A stretch of 64,000 nt of DNA from Flavobacterium sp. WV_118_3 (GTDB lineage Bacteria > Bacteroidota > Bacteroidia > Flavobacteriales > Flavobacteriaceae), in contig NZ_CP156060.1 of assembly GCF_039778605.1 (NCBI RefSeq), forward strand, positions 1,178,001 through 1,242,000. The letters run 5' to 3'. The notes under the pieces are model-generated. The model was not told the origin of the DNA. It saw only the letters and a program-made list of their open reading frames with translations, and did no database searches. The translations under genes and the position numbers were made by a program. Shown piece after piece: positions 45,355 through 54,805 of the stretch; position 1 is the stretch's first letter, and the number at the start of each line of letters is the position of its first letter.

Positions 45355-48300
45355 TTAACTTTTGACATAGGCACCATACCAGCCTAAGCTTTCAGGTTTG
45401 GCATCGGAGGCCGGATTTCCGAACAGCATAAAACTAATGTTACCACCCGGCGGAAACGAAAGACTAAATACGTCTAAAGCGATATTGTTTATTTTCATCA
45501 GATAGGCAATACTATCGGTTCCGGTGGCTGTTTGTAGCATAATCGAACCGATGTTAAGTTTCAATACGCCCTGTAAGCTAAAAGACGGTGCCTGCGGATT
45601 GACGCCCGGGAGTTTTACACCTGCCCAGGCTCCTTTGGCTCCCACACACCAGGCCATCATAAAGGAGGAGGTAAAACCGGCCGAACTGGCCAGGGCGCCC
45701 AGTGTTCCCATATTGAGGTTAAATACCAGGGCGTACCATTCGCCGCTTACGCTCTGCTGGTTTTGTAATTCCGGCATCGATACATTAAGATAGCCCTGTT
45801 GAGTAGGCGTATCGCTGTTGTTTCCCCAGCTGATTCCCGAAAGTTGTAACGGAAAATGGGAATACAAACTGTCGGCACGTGGTGTACTTTGTCCAATGTC
45901 GAATGCCATTTGTCCGATATCAAATGTAAATGTTTTGACCGTTGGTGTTTCCAGTTGAAACGTAAGGTCAATATACATGTTGGAATAGGAGAGTCCTTTA
46001 AAATGATTGTTCTGACTTCCTGCTTCGGTACCAAAAGAAAACAGATCAAAGCCATCCAGTTTGGTATAATTGATAAAGCCCCAAAAGGAGAATTTGGAAT
46101 ACACCGTACTGCTGCCTTCGTCATCCTGTGGTACTACGGTTACAAAGGTGGTTTTTATGATTTCGACTTCGGTAATGATGTTGGTGTTAACCAGATTCAG
46201 AATGTTATCGGACGTATTCATAAACGTATACGACGGTACACCATTACTGTTTTCGTAGGTTCCGGTTAATATGATCAAATTATTTCGATTGCTGGAATCG
46301 ATTTTCTCGCCAAATAATTTATTGACGGTGAGTGCCAGATAGCTGTTATAGTTGTAAATCTTACTATTGGTAAAGACTATTTTTAATTGCAGGACGACAA
46401 AATCATAATCGACGGCACCATTAATAGGGGCTTTCGCTTTATAGACATCCGGATTCGATCCCAGGCCATAAAAGGTTTGGTCCTGATAATCGATCAACGC
46501 AAACATCGAACTGCTGGGTTGCATGGCCACTTTTCCGTTATCGTTGTTCACAATGCTGATGTCGATTCCGAAATGATGGGCATAAAAACGATTCAGGTCG
46601 ATTCCGGCTAATAAACCTTGTAGTTCCACCGGGAAATCCTGTACGCTAATGTCTACCGCCAGAGAGAGTACACCTTGCCAGTTCGGATTGGTCGCGATGT
46701 TGTAAAAGTTGGCATAATCGTAATCCTTTCGTACGGTATACTGATCCATACCGCTTTGGATATATTGTTGCAGCCACATACTCAGATTCGGAAGTCCACT
46801 ATTGGTTGTATCATTAAAAGTGTCAGGCGAATTCCATCCCTGTATGTTCTGTACTTTGTCGATTAAGGTACCGGTACAGAATTTAAAAATCAATACGTTT
46901 TTGTATTTTCCGTTGGTCGGTTCTTTCGGAACGTTAAGAATAAAAGGCCATTCGGCGATTTCCATTTCATTACTGAAATTATCCAGTACATAGCTGCCAT
47001 CTTCGAGTTTTTCATTGTAGGAGATCACCAGAAATAGCTGGTTGGATTGCAAAGCGGTTTGTAAGGTCGAACTCGCCGGCGTAAACTGTAGATCAAATAT
47101 TTTGGATAGTGTACCGGCCGAGGTCATAAACTGATTACTGGCCAGTTGTAATACATCCCAAACGCCGGTTTGTTGGTTTACATTTACATAGAAACCCTGC
47201 GGACTTGTAGAGTCTATTCCACTGTCTTGGGTGGTGGCGCGAGCGCTATGTAAGCTTTTGGGAGCAGCAGGTAGGCTTTGTTTTTGCATGACCTGTGCAA
47301 TGAGGTTTTTTCGCGTCGGATTTAAGATTTGTTTTTCAAATAAGGAATAATCGACGGTCGAGGAAGCATTCGTCTGTACCTTTCCATACGGAACCATTGG
47401 AACAAAAATCGTTTCCTGCGCGTCGGATAAGACACCGGAACCGGTAACAAGATGATCAAATAAAGGCGAACTAACATCCTGTGTCGGCGCGAATAAAGCT
47501 GAACCCTGAGGCTGCGCATGGTATACAATTGCGGTGTTATTTGCATTTGCCATTACAACCGCACTCCAGGCGGTATCATATTGATAGGACAACCATTCCT
47601 GAGTGGTGTTACTTCCAACGACATTTTGTGTCGCCTGAATGGGAAACTGAGGTGCATAAGCATATTGATTCGGATTAAAACACAACCAGTCTCCGGTTCC
47701 GGTTACAACAAGGGAAGCGTCTATAAATTGCGGTGTAAAGCTAATCGTTTCCGTAGCGCTAAGACCGCACATGAGCTGCATTTGTTCCTGAGTGTCCACA
47801 TAGGTTTTGTAAGCACTGTCCAATGTCAACGTAAGGGCGCCCTGCGGCACCATATACCATATGGCCGATTGGTTACCAGGGCTTTGCTCACTAAAAACGA
47901 GTAGGCCACAATTGGCTTCCGGATAGTTTTTGGAAGTGCCGATATCGGAAAAATTGGTATACGGGATCAATTGTATCGGATAGCCAAAATTGGTCTGATA
48001 ATAGGAGGAAAGTGATGTAAGCCGGGAGACTTTTGTATTGGTATTATAGGTGGTCCCTAAAAAGGCCAGATAGGAGTTTAATCCGTTTTTGTTTAATAAA
48101 TCACAAGGGAAAATACTGGCTTGCATCTGGATCAGGTCATTCATATTACCGGGAACGATTTGCGAATAATTGATCACCGTAGGGGTATTATTATTGGAAC
48201 TATCTAAAAAACAATACTGTTGGGCGACGTTAAAACTCGTAAAATCGGAAGCAGCATAAAATCCGAATATAAAACGAAAATGCCCCTGACCTTTTCCGGT

Positions 48301-48846
48301 GAGTGGTATTTCGATAGTACTCATGATCTGGGACGATGAGGATTTGTTATTCGGACGGAACGTATAATTGGTAATACTAACCGGTCCGGATATCACAAAT
48401 GTATTGGTAGTAAAATCTATGTTGAGTGCTACGCTGCTATTACTAATATACAGGGTAGCATAGTTGTTGCCAAAGTTAAAATTGTAAGTACTTAAAACAG
48501 AATAAGCACCATTGGTGCCGCCTGTTAATATAAGTTGCGTGGTATTACTGGTTGTAAGAGTGGCATTCGGGTCTTTAAACCAGACTACCGAAGCCGATTG
48601 ATAGGTTTGTAAAGGGCCTAAAAAGGTGTAGACATTGTTTACGAACGTGGTCGCATCCAGTGTTGGACTACTATAAGCAAATAAAAAGTAGCCGTTATAA
48701 TTGGGTAATTCTTCCAGAGTCAGGGTATCGCTTTCCGGAATGGAAACACCTTTGGCCAGTAAATAGGCAAACCAGTACGAATTATCGCTGGCAACATATA
48801 AAGCGGCATTTCCGGATGAGGTATTGGTAAATTGTAAACTTGCCAT
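45355..48846 (-). CDS. Giant 1163-residue protein of unknown function
   Basis: No signal peptide; starts MASLQFTNTSSGNAALYVAS. Almost the whole chain is predicted beta, Asn/Ser/Thr-rich and low in charge. The C-terminal ~200 residues hold amphipathic strands (WYALVFNLNMGTLGALASSA, FSLQGVLKLNIGSIML, NISFMLFGNPASDAKPESLG) similar in style to the DUF6603-like region of the 2852-residue neighbour. I do not recognise a family. It lies 63 nt after the small exported gene and 19 nt before the 541-residue gene. Confidence 0.78.
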   Translation of the reverse strand: MASLQFTNTSSGNAALYVASDNSYWFAYLLAKGVSIPESDTLTLEELPNYNGYFLFAYSSPTLDATTFVNNVYTFLGPLQTYQSASVVWFKDPNATLTTSNTTQLILTGGTNGAYSVLSTYNFNFGNNYATLYISNSSVALNIDFTTNTFVISGPVSITNYTFRPNNKSSSSQIMSTIEIPLTGKGQGHFRFIFGFYAASDFTSFNVAQQYCFLDSSNNNTPTVINYSQIVPGNMNDLIQMQASIFPCDLLNKNGLNSYLAFLGTTYNTNTKVSRLTSLSSYYQTNFGYPIQLIPYTNFSDIGTSKNYPEANCGLLVFSEQSPGNQSAIWYMVPQGALTLTLDSAYKTYVDTQEQMQLMCGLSATETISFTPQFIDASLVVTGTGDWLCFNPNQYAYAPQFPIQATQNVVGSNTTQEWLSYQYDTAWSAVVMANANNTAIVYHAQPQGSALFAPTQDVSSPLFDHLVTGSGVLSDAQETIFVPMVPYGKVQTNASSTVDYSLFEKQILNPTRKNLIAQVMQKQSLPAAPKSLHSARATTQDSGIDSTSPQGFYVNVNQQTGVWDVLQLASNQFMTSAGTLSKIFDLQFTPASSTLQTALQSNQLFLVISYNEKLEDGSYVLDNFSNEMEIAEWPFILNVPKEPTNGKYKNVLIFKFCTGTLIDKVQNIQGWNSPDTFNDTTNSGLPNLSMWLQQYIQSGMDQYTVRKDYDYANFYNIATNPNWQGVLSLAVDISVQDFPVELQGLLAGIDLNRFYAHHFGIDISIVNNDNGKVAMQPSSSMFALIDYQDQTFYGLGSNPDVYKAKAPINGAVDYDFVVLQLKIVFTNSKIYNYNSYLALTVNKLFGEKIDSSNRNNLIILTGTYENSNGVPSYTFMNTSDNILNLVNTNIITEVEIIKTTFVTVVPQDDEGSSTVYSKFSFWGFINYTKLDGFDLFSFGTEAGSQNNHFKGLSYSNMYIDLTFQLETPTVKTFTFDIGQMAFDIGQSTPRADSLYSHFPLQLSGISWGNNSDTPTQQGYLNVSMPELQNQQSVSGEWYALVFNLNMGTLGALASSAGFTSSFMMAWCVGAKGAWAGVKLPGVNPQAPSFSLQGVLKLNIGSIMLQTATGTDSIAYLMKINNIALDVFSLSFPPGGNISFMLFGNPASDAKPESLGWYGAYVKS

Positions 48847-48909
48847 ATCGGTAATGAACTTAGGTTAAGTAAAAAATAGTCCGCTAGTTCCGGCAAGTTT
48901 GTTTGCGAT

Positions 48910-49383
48910 TCAGTTTGGAATATACCAGCCTACCAGATCGCCCATAAAGGGATAACGGGTATTGTTGGCCGAAACGGAATAGCTAAAATCACCTTTTAAA
49001 GTGGCAATTAACGGAGGATAAACAAGATTCAGGGTTAGGGTTCCGTTTGCCGAACCAAGTCCGGCTTTTACGTCAAACTGATAAACAGGATTGGTTCCGG
49101 TTAAAGAAACGATTCCAACGATTACCGTATTGAGTGTTAAGGTGCATACTACAATTTTACCGGTACTGTCGATATTGTATTGTATCGAAAGATCGCCGAA
49201 ATAGCGAATGCCTCCCGTACCGGGTTTACTAATCGCGGTACTATCCTGATACGTATAGGAAGTTTCCTGAGCTGTGGTAGTCAAAGGCAAGCCTGTGAGC
49301 ATGCCCAAAAGCAATACCCAAAAGACACAAGCATGAAGCCTGTTAGCAACAGGCTTTGTGATCTTAGTGGACAACATTTGCAA
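48910..49383 (-). CDS. Small exported beta-rich protein
   Basis: 157 residues. A long signal peptide (hydrophobic ~20-37, ending LPLTTTAQ) is followed by an all-beta body with repeated strands (IVVCTLTLNTVIVGIVSLTG, LGSANGTLTLNLVYPPLIAT). The protein ends in FMGDLVGWYIPN. A second ATG at codon 3 is possible. It is the only member of the operon with an export signal. The family is unknown. Confidence 0.72.
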   Translation of the reverse strand: MQMLSTKITKPVANRLHACVFWVLLLGMLTGLPLTTTAQETSYTYQDSTAISKPGTGGIRYFGDLSIQYNIDSTGKIVVCTLTLNTVIVGIVSLTGTNPVYQFDVKAGLGSANGTLTLNLVYPPLIATLKGDFSYSVSANNTRYPFMGDLVGWYIPN

Positions 49384-49416
49384 AACCCAGGAAACTATCC
49401 GGTATATTAGTCAGGA

Positions 49417-49746
49417 TTATGACCAGGTTGCGATTTGTTTAGAGAAAGCAGCTTCGTTCTCACCAGATTGATCGGTTCCACGTCCACTGGCAAATACTTG
49501 TCCGGCGTCAAATCCGAATTGTGCCGTAAAAGTCATGGAATCGATTTGTAAGGTTTGTAACCCGGACTTAAATTCAACATTTTTAGCCGTTGGCTGTACC
49601 GGTGAAAGGGTAATGGTACCTAAATTACCTGCTGCTGACGAAAAAACAGTACTCGATACCTGCATTCCACTTTGAATGGATACTGTTGTTGTTGCCTGAA
49701 TACTGTTTACTAGCATTGATGTTTGGGTGTAAGGATAAGTTGCCAT
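49417..49746 (-). CDS. Small beta-rich protein, first gene of the operon
   Basis: 109 residues, no signal peptide. It starts MATYPYTQTSMLVNSIQATT and is Ser/Thr/Gln-rich with alternating hydrophobic strands (VSIQSGMQVSSTVFSSAAGN, IDSMTFTAQFGFDAGQVFAS). No family recognised. The size and position 33 nt before the exported gene suggest an accessory component of the same system. Confidence 0.68.
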   Translation of the reverse strand: MATYPYTQTSMLVNSIQATTTVSIQSGMQVSSTVFSSAAGNLGTITLSPVQPTAKNVEFKSGLQTLQIDSMTFTAQFGFDAGQVFASGRGTDQSGENEAAFSKQIATWS

Positions 49747-49873
49747 AATTTTTTTGTGTTTGTTGGTTGATTCTTACTCGTAAGGCTTTTCAGTAACGCC
49801 CCGTTTTTTAAGTGGTTTCTGGACTCCACGATTTGCGATGTTAAAAGAGTAAATTTGAGCGCTTATTGCTAGT

Positions 49874-49905
49874 GCAATGTAGAATCCTTTTAAAAAAAGA
49901 GGCAA
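49874..49905 (-). promoter_or_regulatory. Candidate promoter of the giant-gene operon
   Basis: On the minus strand TTG (49903-49905), 21 nt, then TACATTGC (two mismatches to TAnnTTTG, 49874-49881), about 127 nt before the first ATG. It is the best candidate in the region but only moderately good. Confidence 0.35.
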
Positions 49906-50255
49906 CGTATAATTACCTGTTTTTTATTTTTTTTATATGAATTGCGATTTTTAATATTTAATTATTTCGCATATTGTGTTTTTTAATGACTTTAAAAATT
50001 AAAAAGTGACATTTTGTATTGGAATATTGGTAGTGTTTTATCTTTTAGAAAAGTGTCTGACAGACAAAAGGCTTTGCTATAAAAGATCCTCTTTCATAAC
50101 AAGGATTTTGTAGTTATACCTTATTAATTTAATTTACATGCCTAAAAAATATTTTCTGCTTTTACAAACGACATTAGTGCTACAACCACACTACAACCGC
50201 AGAAGACGGATAAGGAGAAACTAAAAAAATAAACGATCGGAGGCGTTACTATAAT
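49906..50255. other. Intergenic region without a recognisable gene
   Basis: About 350 bp of AT-rich DNA between the giant-gene operon promoter and the next terminator. It has no supported reading frame. A direct repeat of CTACAACC occurs near 50180-50200. Nothing else was found. Confidence 0.5.
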
Positions 50256-50280
50256 AAAAAAACCGGCAATGCCGGTTTTT
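50256..50280 (-). terminator. Terminator of the 50-53 kb minus-strand unit
   Basis: AACCGGC-AAT-GCCGGTT with A-run and T-run on either side, directly after the stop at 50282. Confidence 0.85.
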
Positions 50281-50281
50281 G

Positions 50282-50857
50282 TTATTCTACACATTTCAGG
50301 TAGTTTATAAAATAATTTTCGGGATTGTAGACCGTCTCTTTAAAAGTATCCGATTTGAGTTCCTTATGCATGATATAATCAATGGTTTCGGAGGCAAATT
50401 TAATCCGGACCAACGTAATCGGATATTTTTTCAGATCTTCATAACCGTCTTTCGCAAAAAGGAAATAGCTGTTTAGAATCGAAATGTTGTCGCGTTCGGC
50501 CGAATTATACGTTAGGTTACTACAGTTTTCATCCGAACTATTGATCAATGTAACAATCTTACCGTTGGACAATTGTATAAAAATTCGCGAAGCAGCATTT
50601 ACACAGGTTGCCTTGATAAAATCTTTACTCTTTTTAAGAATATGAAGGTTTAAATAGGGGGTTCCGTCCGAATTAACCAATGAGAAAAACACAAAAGTAG
50701 AGGTGGTTCCAAATACGTTTTCGTGAATCAGATAGTCCGGCGTTTTTTTGATCAACGTGGAATCCGTTTTTTCATCGTAATCGTATTCACATTTAATCGT
50801 TTGCGAATAGGAGTATAGGCTTAGGAAAAAGAACAGGCTTAGAAAAAGTTTTCTCAT
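50282..50857 (-). CDS. Exported hypothetical protein
   Basis: 191 residues with a signal peptide (MRKLFLSLFFFLSLYSYSQ). The mature part is small, mixed and charged (KCEYDYDEKTDSTLIKKTPD), with two Cys residues in the middle. No family is recognised. It lies 7 nt downstream of the THUMP-like methyltransferase gene and is probably cotranscribed. Confidence 0.72.
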   Translation of the reverse strand: MRKLFLSLFFFLSLYSYSQTIKCEYDYDEKTDSTLIKKTPDYLIHENVFGTTSTFVFFSLVNSDGTPYLNLHILKKSKDFIKATCVNAASRIFIQLSNGKIVTLINSSDENCSNLTYNSAERDNISILNSYFLFAKDGYEDLKKYPITLVRIKFASETIDYIMHKELKSDTFKETVYNPENYFINYLKCVE

Positions 50858-50864
50858 GGTAATC

Positions 50865-52040
50865 TTAAATTTTGCTGCAAATTACTATAATTTTTTCATT
50901 GTCGATGTTCGTGGTAAAAAAACAATAGGCATTTCCACCGTCTTTAATCTTCCATTTTTTTCGGAGTTCTTCGACTGATAACGGGAAATTACGGGTGGTG
51001 ATATTTAATTGTTTGCCTTCGATATGGTTTTTGATTTCCGTTTTCTGATAGGGTATCACCATTTCAATCCGGAAACGACGCCCTGGAAAATCAAGTGGTT
51101 CATCGGAAGTATACAAATGCGAATGCGGATGTAATTTTCCGATTTTATAAATAGCACTTACCGCATCGAAAGCACCGGTTTTAAGTATGGCGCTATTGGG
51201 TTCGTACAAATAGTGTGTCGGCATGGAATACATTGCCGGCATGGATTGATTATAAATAGTACTAAAGACTGTTTCGCTATCTTTTGAAAGCGCAACGGCA
51301 TGGATTTCAATCGGACCGGTATAGTCTTTTTCAATTTCCCATAGCAGTTCTTTTACTTCGTTGTCCAGTGCGACAACATGAATTTTACGTACAAAGCACA
51401 GTTCGGATAAACCGGCTTTAATATCCAGTAAAGGTGCTGTTTTGATCAGTATATGGTCACTATATTGAAAATAAAACGTCAGCGAATCGGGTACGTTTGG
51501 CAAACAATCCCGTAGCATAAATACTTTGCCTTTGGCATCGTTACGACGGGAAGGATCGATATAGATCCAATCCCAACGGGTGTTTAACTTTTGAATGATA
51601 TCATGGCTATCACCTTGCTGACAATCAATGTTTTTGATGTTAAATTGTGTGTAGTTATGGGCGACGATTTCCGATAATTCCGGATTGATTTCACAATGGG
51701 TAACCTCTTTAAAGTGTTGTGCAAAATAATAGTCATCGATACCAAAACCACCGGTCAGATCGATCAGCGTATTGCCTTGAATCAGGGTTGCTTTATAAGC
51801 GGCAGTTTGCTCCGATGAGGTTTGCTCGATCGATATTTTTTGCGGATAAATGATATTTTTAGCACTAAACCAGGTAGGTAATTTATCTTTGGCCTTGCTT
51901 TTGGCCTGTAACTGGTTTAAGAGATCCGGCCAGCTGATTTCCGGAAACGGGTTCCGGCGCAATGCCAGTTTTTTTAGATCCGCAAGGTAATTCTGGTTGA
52001 TAAAATCCTGTACGTCCGGTTGTAACAACGCTGCTATCAA
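50865..52040 (-). CDS. THUMP-like domain RNA methyltransferase
   Basis: 391 residues. The N-terminal helical region is followed by a Rossmann methyltransferase domain with TLIDLTGGFGIDDYYFAQHF (SAM motif I, residues ~90-110) and WIYIDPSRRNDAKGKVFML (motif IV-like DPSRR). The C-terminal ~120 residues match the THUMP-like domain usually paired with it (ITTRNFPLSVEELRKKWKIK). The RNA target is unknown. It lies 2 nt after the AI-2E transporter gene. Confidence 0.86.
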   Translation of the reverse strand: MIAALLQPDVQDFINQNYLADLKKLALRRNPFPEISWPDLLNQLQAKSKAKDKLPTWFSAKNIIYPQKISIEQTSSEQTAAYKATLIQGNTLIDLTGGFGIDDYYFAQHFKEVTHCEINPELSEIVAHNYTQFNIKNIDCQQGDSHDIIQKLNTRWDWIYIDPSRRNDAKGKVFMLRDCLPNVPDSLTFYFQYSDHILIKTAPLLDIKAGLSELCFVRKIHVVALDNEVKELLWEIEKDYTGPIEIHAVALSKDSETVFSTIYNQSMPAMYSMPTHYLYEPNSAILKTGAFDAVSAIYKIGKLHPHSHLYTSDEPLDFPGRRFRIEMVIPYQKTEIKNHIEGKQLNITTRNFPLSVEELRKKWKIKDGGNAYCFFTTNIDNEKIIVICSKI

Positions 52041-52042
52041 TA

Positions 52043-53131
52043 CTAAATGTTTTTGGTGAAAATTTTAATAATCTGGTTATCCGGGAAAAATTCTTTCCCG
52101 ATTACTTTTAAAACGGTATAAATAGGAACAGCTACAATCATTCCGAATACCCCAAAAAGCAGCCCAAAAATAAGAATTACCAGGAAAATTTCGAGTGGAT
52201 GCGACTTAATACTGTTGGAAAAAATAATCGGCTGACTAACGTTGTTGTCGATTAACTGTACCACCATAAACCCGATCATGACATAAATAGCAGTTGGCAG
52301 CATTTCGGTTTTAAAATCAGTTCCAAGATTGCTAAGTAGTGTTAACGTAAGCGCAAGCACGGTTCCAATTAGCGGACCGATATACGGAATGATGTTTAAT
52401 ACGGCACATAAAAAAGCGATCACAAAGGCGTTTTCGATACCAAAAATCAATAAAACAATCAGATATAAAACGAATACGATAAACAATTGCAATAACAAAC
52501 CGATAAAATAGCGGGAAAGTAATTCGTTGATTTTTTCTACCGACGACAGGATTTTGTCTTCATGTTGATCCGGTAGTATTTTTTTTGAAATCGAAATAAA
52601 AAGATCCTGGTCTTTTAAAAAGAAAAAGGTGATAAAAAATACCGACGCAATGCCAACCCCAAAACTGCTTAGTGTTCCAATAAGAGAGTTTAAAAAATTC
52701 GGAATAAGGTCAAAGTTGATTTTTGAAGTCCAATTCGAATTTTCCATCAGTTTTCCGGCATCGATGTTATGATCATTCAGATAAGAGCTGATCTGAAAAA
52801 TAAGATTATTAAAATCCTGTTCCATCGAAGCGGTGTTCAAAAGAGACAGATTTTGTCCTTGTGACAGTAATAACGGAACAAACATCATGATCAAACTCAC
52901 AGCGATCAGAATAAAAATGATCATCGTGGTGACCACGGCCAATGTATGACGGAATTTTAAACGCTTTTTTAAGATATTCATAATCGGCGTTCCGATCAGG
53001 CTGATTACCAGTGCTACCAACAGATATACAAATACGGATTGTACCTGATAGATAAAAAATAACAATAAGGTTATCAGGGCCAGTTTTACCGCGGCACCTA
53101 CAATTCCATTGGAGATTTCTTTTGCGTCCAT
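52043..53131 (-). CDS. AI-2E family (PerM-like) transporter
   Basis: 362 residues with about eight membrane helices: two at the N-terminus, a soluble segment at ~90-140, then a large hydrophobic C-terminal half. The motif AFLCAVLNIIPYIGPLIGTV and GMIVAVPIYTVLKVIGKE are characteristic of the AI-2E transporter/PerM family. Characterised members export autoinducer-2 or act in Na+/H+ antiport; the substrate here is unknown. Confidence 0.9.
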   Translation of the reverse strand: MDAKEISNGIVGAAVKLALITLLLFFIYQVQSVFVYLLVALVISLIGTPIMNILKKRLKFRHTLAVVTTMIIFILIAVSLIMMFVPLLLSQGQNLSLLNTASMEQDFNNLIFQISSYLNDHNIDAGKLMENSNWTSKINFDLIPNFLNSLIGTLSSFGVGIASVFFITFFFLKDQDLFISISKKILPDQHEDKILSSVEKINELLSRYFIGLLLQLFIVFVLYLIVLLIFGIENAFVIAFLCAVLNIIPYIGPLIGTVLALTLTLLSNLGTDFKTEMLPTAIYVMIGFMVVQLIDNNVSQPIIFSNSIKSHPLEIFLVILIFGLLFGVFGMIVAVPIYTVLKVIGKEFFPDNQIIKIFTKNI

Positions 53132-53160
53132 AGCGTTCTTTATTAGGAAAACTAAGATAA

Positions 53161-53187
53161 AAAAAAACTCGCTATTACAGCGAGTTT
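53161..53187 (-). terminator. Terminator of the M43 protease gene
   Basis: AAAACTCGCT-ATTAC-AGCGAGTTTT, 22 nt after the stop of the protease gene on the minus strand. Confidence 0.85.
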
Positions 53188-53208
53188 TAAACTTTTTAAA
53201 TCGGAAGT

Positions 53209-54165
53209 TTACGGTTGTGCAAACGAGTTACGCGGTCCGCCACTGGCAAAAGTAGCCAGCATTCTCGATTTCTGACCGTTACTAAACATATACATGGCTG
53301 CATCGTCTACATAATCCATATAGTTCATGGTCATTTCAACCGGAGTTCCCGAACAGGTGCTGTAGTGTGGATAAGCCGGAACACCGTAGTTTGGTGCGTT
53401 ATGCGTTGGTGTATCGGCTACTAAATCGTTTCCGCAGGTTGCATCGCCCCAGATATGTCTCAGGTTCATCCAGTGACCTACTTCGTGAGTAGCCGTTCTA
53501 CCTTTGTTAAACGGAGCGGTTGCGGTTCCGGTTGTTCCTAAATATTTAGAGTCGATTACTACACCATCAGTTGCAGATGATCCGCCCGGGAATTGGGCAT
53601 ATCCCAGGATTCCACCACCAATAGTACATACCCAAAGGTTCAGTTTGGTTGTTGGAGATGTAGGATTAAGTCCTCCCTGTGCCGTTTTTTTCATCGCATC
53701 GTTAGTTCCCCATGAGGTTTTGGTAGTCGATTTACGATTCACCACATCCAATACAAACGAAATACCAACGTTGGCTTTTACGCCGGAAAATAATGCTGGT
53801 ACGGATCCGAAATCGCTGTTTGTGGCATTAAAATCTTTATTTAATACGTCAATTTGGGATTGGATTTGTGCCAGTGAAATGTTTTCAGCGGTAGTACGGT
53901 ACAATACGTTTACCACTACCGGGATTTCAATCTTTCCGTTTACAAGTCGGTTTTGTAGTACGGCGTTTTGTGTAAACTCTTCAATTTCATTCATTCTAAT
54001 TGCCAGGCTTGGGTCGTTGCGTAATTGCTCTTCCAAAACCTGGTGCGAAGCACATCCTCTTTCGGTTAGTTTTGCTCCGGATGTAGTGTCGTTTACACTC
54101 GCTTCCTCTTTGTCACACGAGACTAAGAATAACAGCATGGCTGCTGATAATAATAGTTTTTTCAT
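53209..54165 (-). CDS. M43-family zinc metalloprotease lipoprotein
   Basis: 318 residues. Signal peptide with lipobox FLVSC and Cys17. The zinc motif THEVGHWMNLRHIWGD (first His at residue 227) is the HExxHxxxxxH signature of metzincins. A following MTMNYMDYVDDAAMYMFSN Met-turn segment and a short propeptide-like N-terminus place it with cytophagalysin/pappalysin-like M43 enzymes. The substrate is not known. It is monocistronic. Confidence 0.92.
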   Translation of the reverse strand: MKKLLLSAAMLLFLVSCDKEEASVNDTTSGAKLTERGCASHQVLEEQLRNDPSLAIRMNEIEEFTQNAVLQNRLVNGKIEIPVVVNVLYRTTAENISLAQIQSQIDVLNKDFNATNSDFGSVPALFSGVKANVGISFVLDVVNRKSTTKTSWGTNDAMKKTAQGGLNPTSPTTKLNLWVCTIGGGILGYAQFPGGSSATDGVVIDSKYLGTTGTATAPFNKGRTATHEVGHWMNLRHIWGDATCGNDLVADTPTHNAPNYGVPAYPHYSTCSGTPVEMTMNYMDYVDDAAMYMFSNGQKSRMLATFASGGPRNSFAQP

Positions 54166-54296
54166 AATAAAATTGTTAAATAGTTATGAGATTTGGTTAA
54201 ATATTAACACAATAATATAACAAAAAAATATATTATAAAAAGATTATCTTAAAAAAGTGAGTAAAAAATATAAAAATCTATAAAAATGTGATTTAT

Positions 54297-54803
54297 CTAT
54301 AGTTTGTTGGTTATTTCGAAAAGGGCGATTCCGGTGGCCTGAGCGACATTGATACTACTGTTTTTTCCAAATAGTTCAATATGAATGGTTTGGTCGGAAT
54401 TGGAAAGAAAGGTTTCACTAACGCCGGAAATTTCGTTACCAATAACTAAAGCAATTGGGGTGTCGGTTTTCAGACTAAGGGAGCGTAGTGGTATGCTTTT
54501 ATCGGTAATTTCAAGAACAACGATCTGGTAATTGTTGTCTTTTAAATAGGTTACCGCATCGGAAGCTTTTTCGATTATTGCATACGGCACCATATGGTGT
54601 GTACTACGAGAGGTTTTGTTGATTTTTCGTGATGAAAATACCAGTTGTTCGCCGGTTAGGATAATTTTCGCTACGCCAAATGCTTCACTGATCCTAAAAA
54701 TGGAACCAATATTGGACTGAAAGTAAATGGCATCGCAAACTACGGTTACGGGGAATGTTTTTTGCTGAAACGAGGTGTTTTCGTGGGTGAGTTGTTCCTG
54801 CAT
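54297..54803 (-). CDS. SpoU/TrmH-family RNA methyltransferase
   Basis: 168 residues, a SPOUT knot domain with NIGSIFRISEAFGVAKIIL, ALVIGNEISGVSETFL (motif 2) and SSINVAQATGIALFEI (motif 3). It methylates 2'-O-ribose in tRNA or rRNA; the exact target is uncertain. The gene ends a compact minus-strand run with DUF4159, rsmE and tsaD (gaps of 2, 11 and 1 nt). Confidence 0.9.
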   Translation of the reverse strand: MQEQLTHENTSFQQKTFPVTVVCDAIYFQSNIGSIFRISEAFGVAKIILTGEQLVFSSRKINKTSRSTHHMVPYAIIEKASDAVTYLKDNNYQIVVLEITDKSIPLRSLSLKTDTPIALVIGNEISGVSETFLSNSDQTIHIELFGKNSSINVAQATGIALFEITNKL

Positions 54804-54805
54804 GC

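Noticed and set aside
35621..47904. Many plus-strand reading frames of 60-137 codons opposite the giant genes
   Set aside because: They are shadows of the long minus-strand genes; they lack family motifs and have unnatural composition (Cys/Trp/Arg-rich).
35139..49746. Contractile injection system or phage tail operon
   Set aside because: No sheath, tube, baseplate, AAA+ or spike protein is present, and there is no phage gene order.
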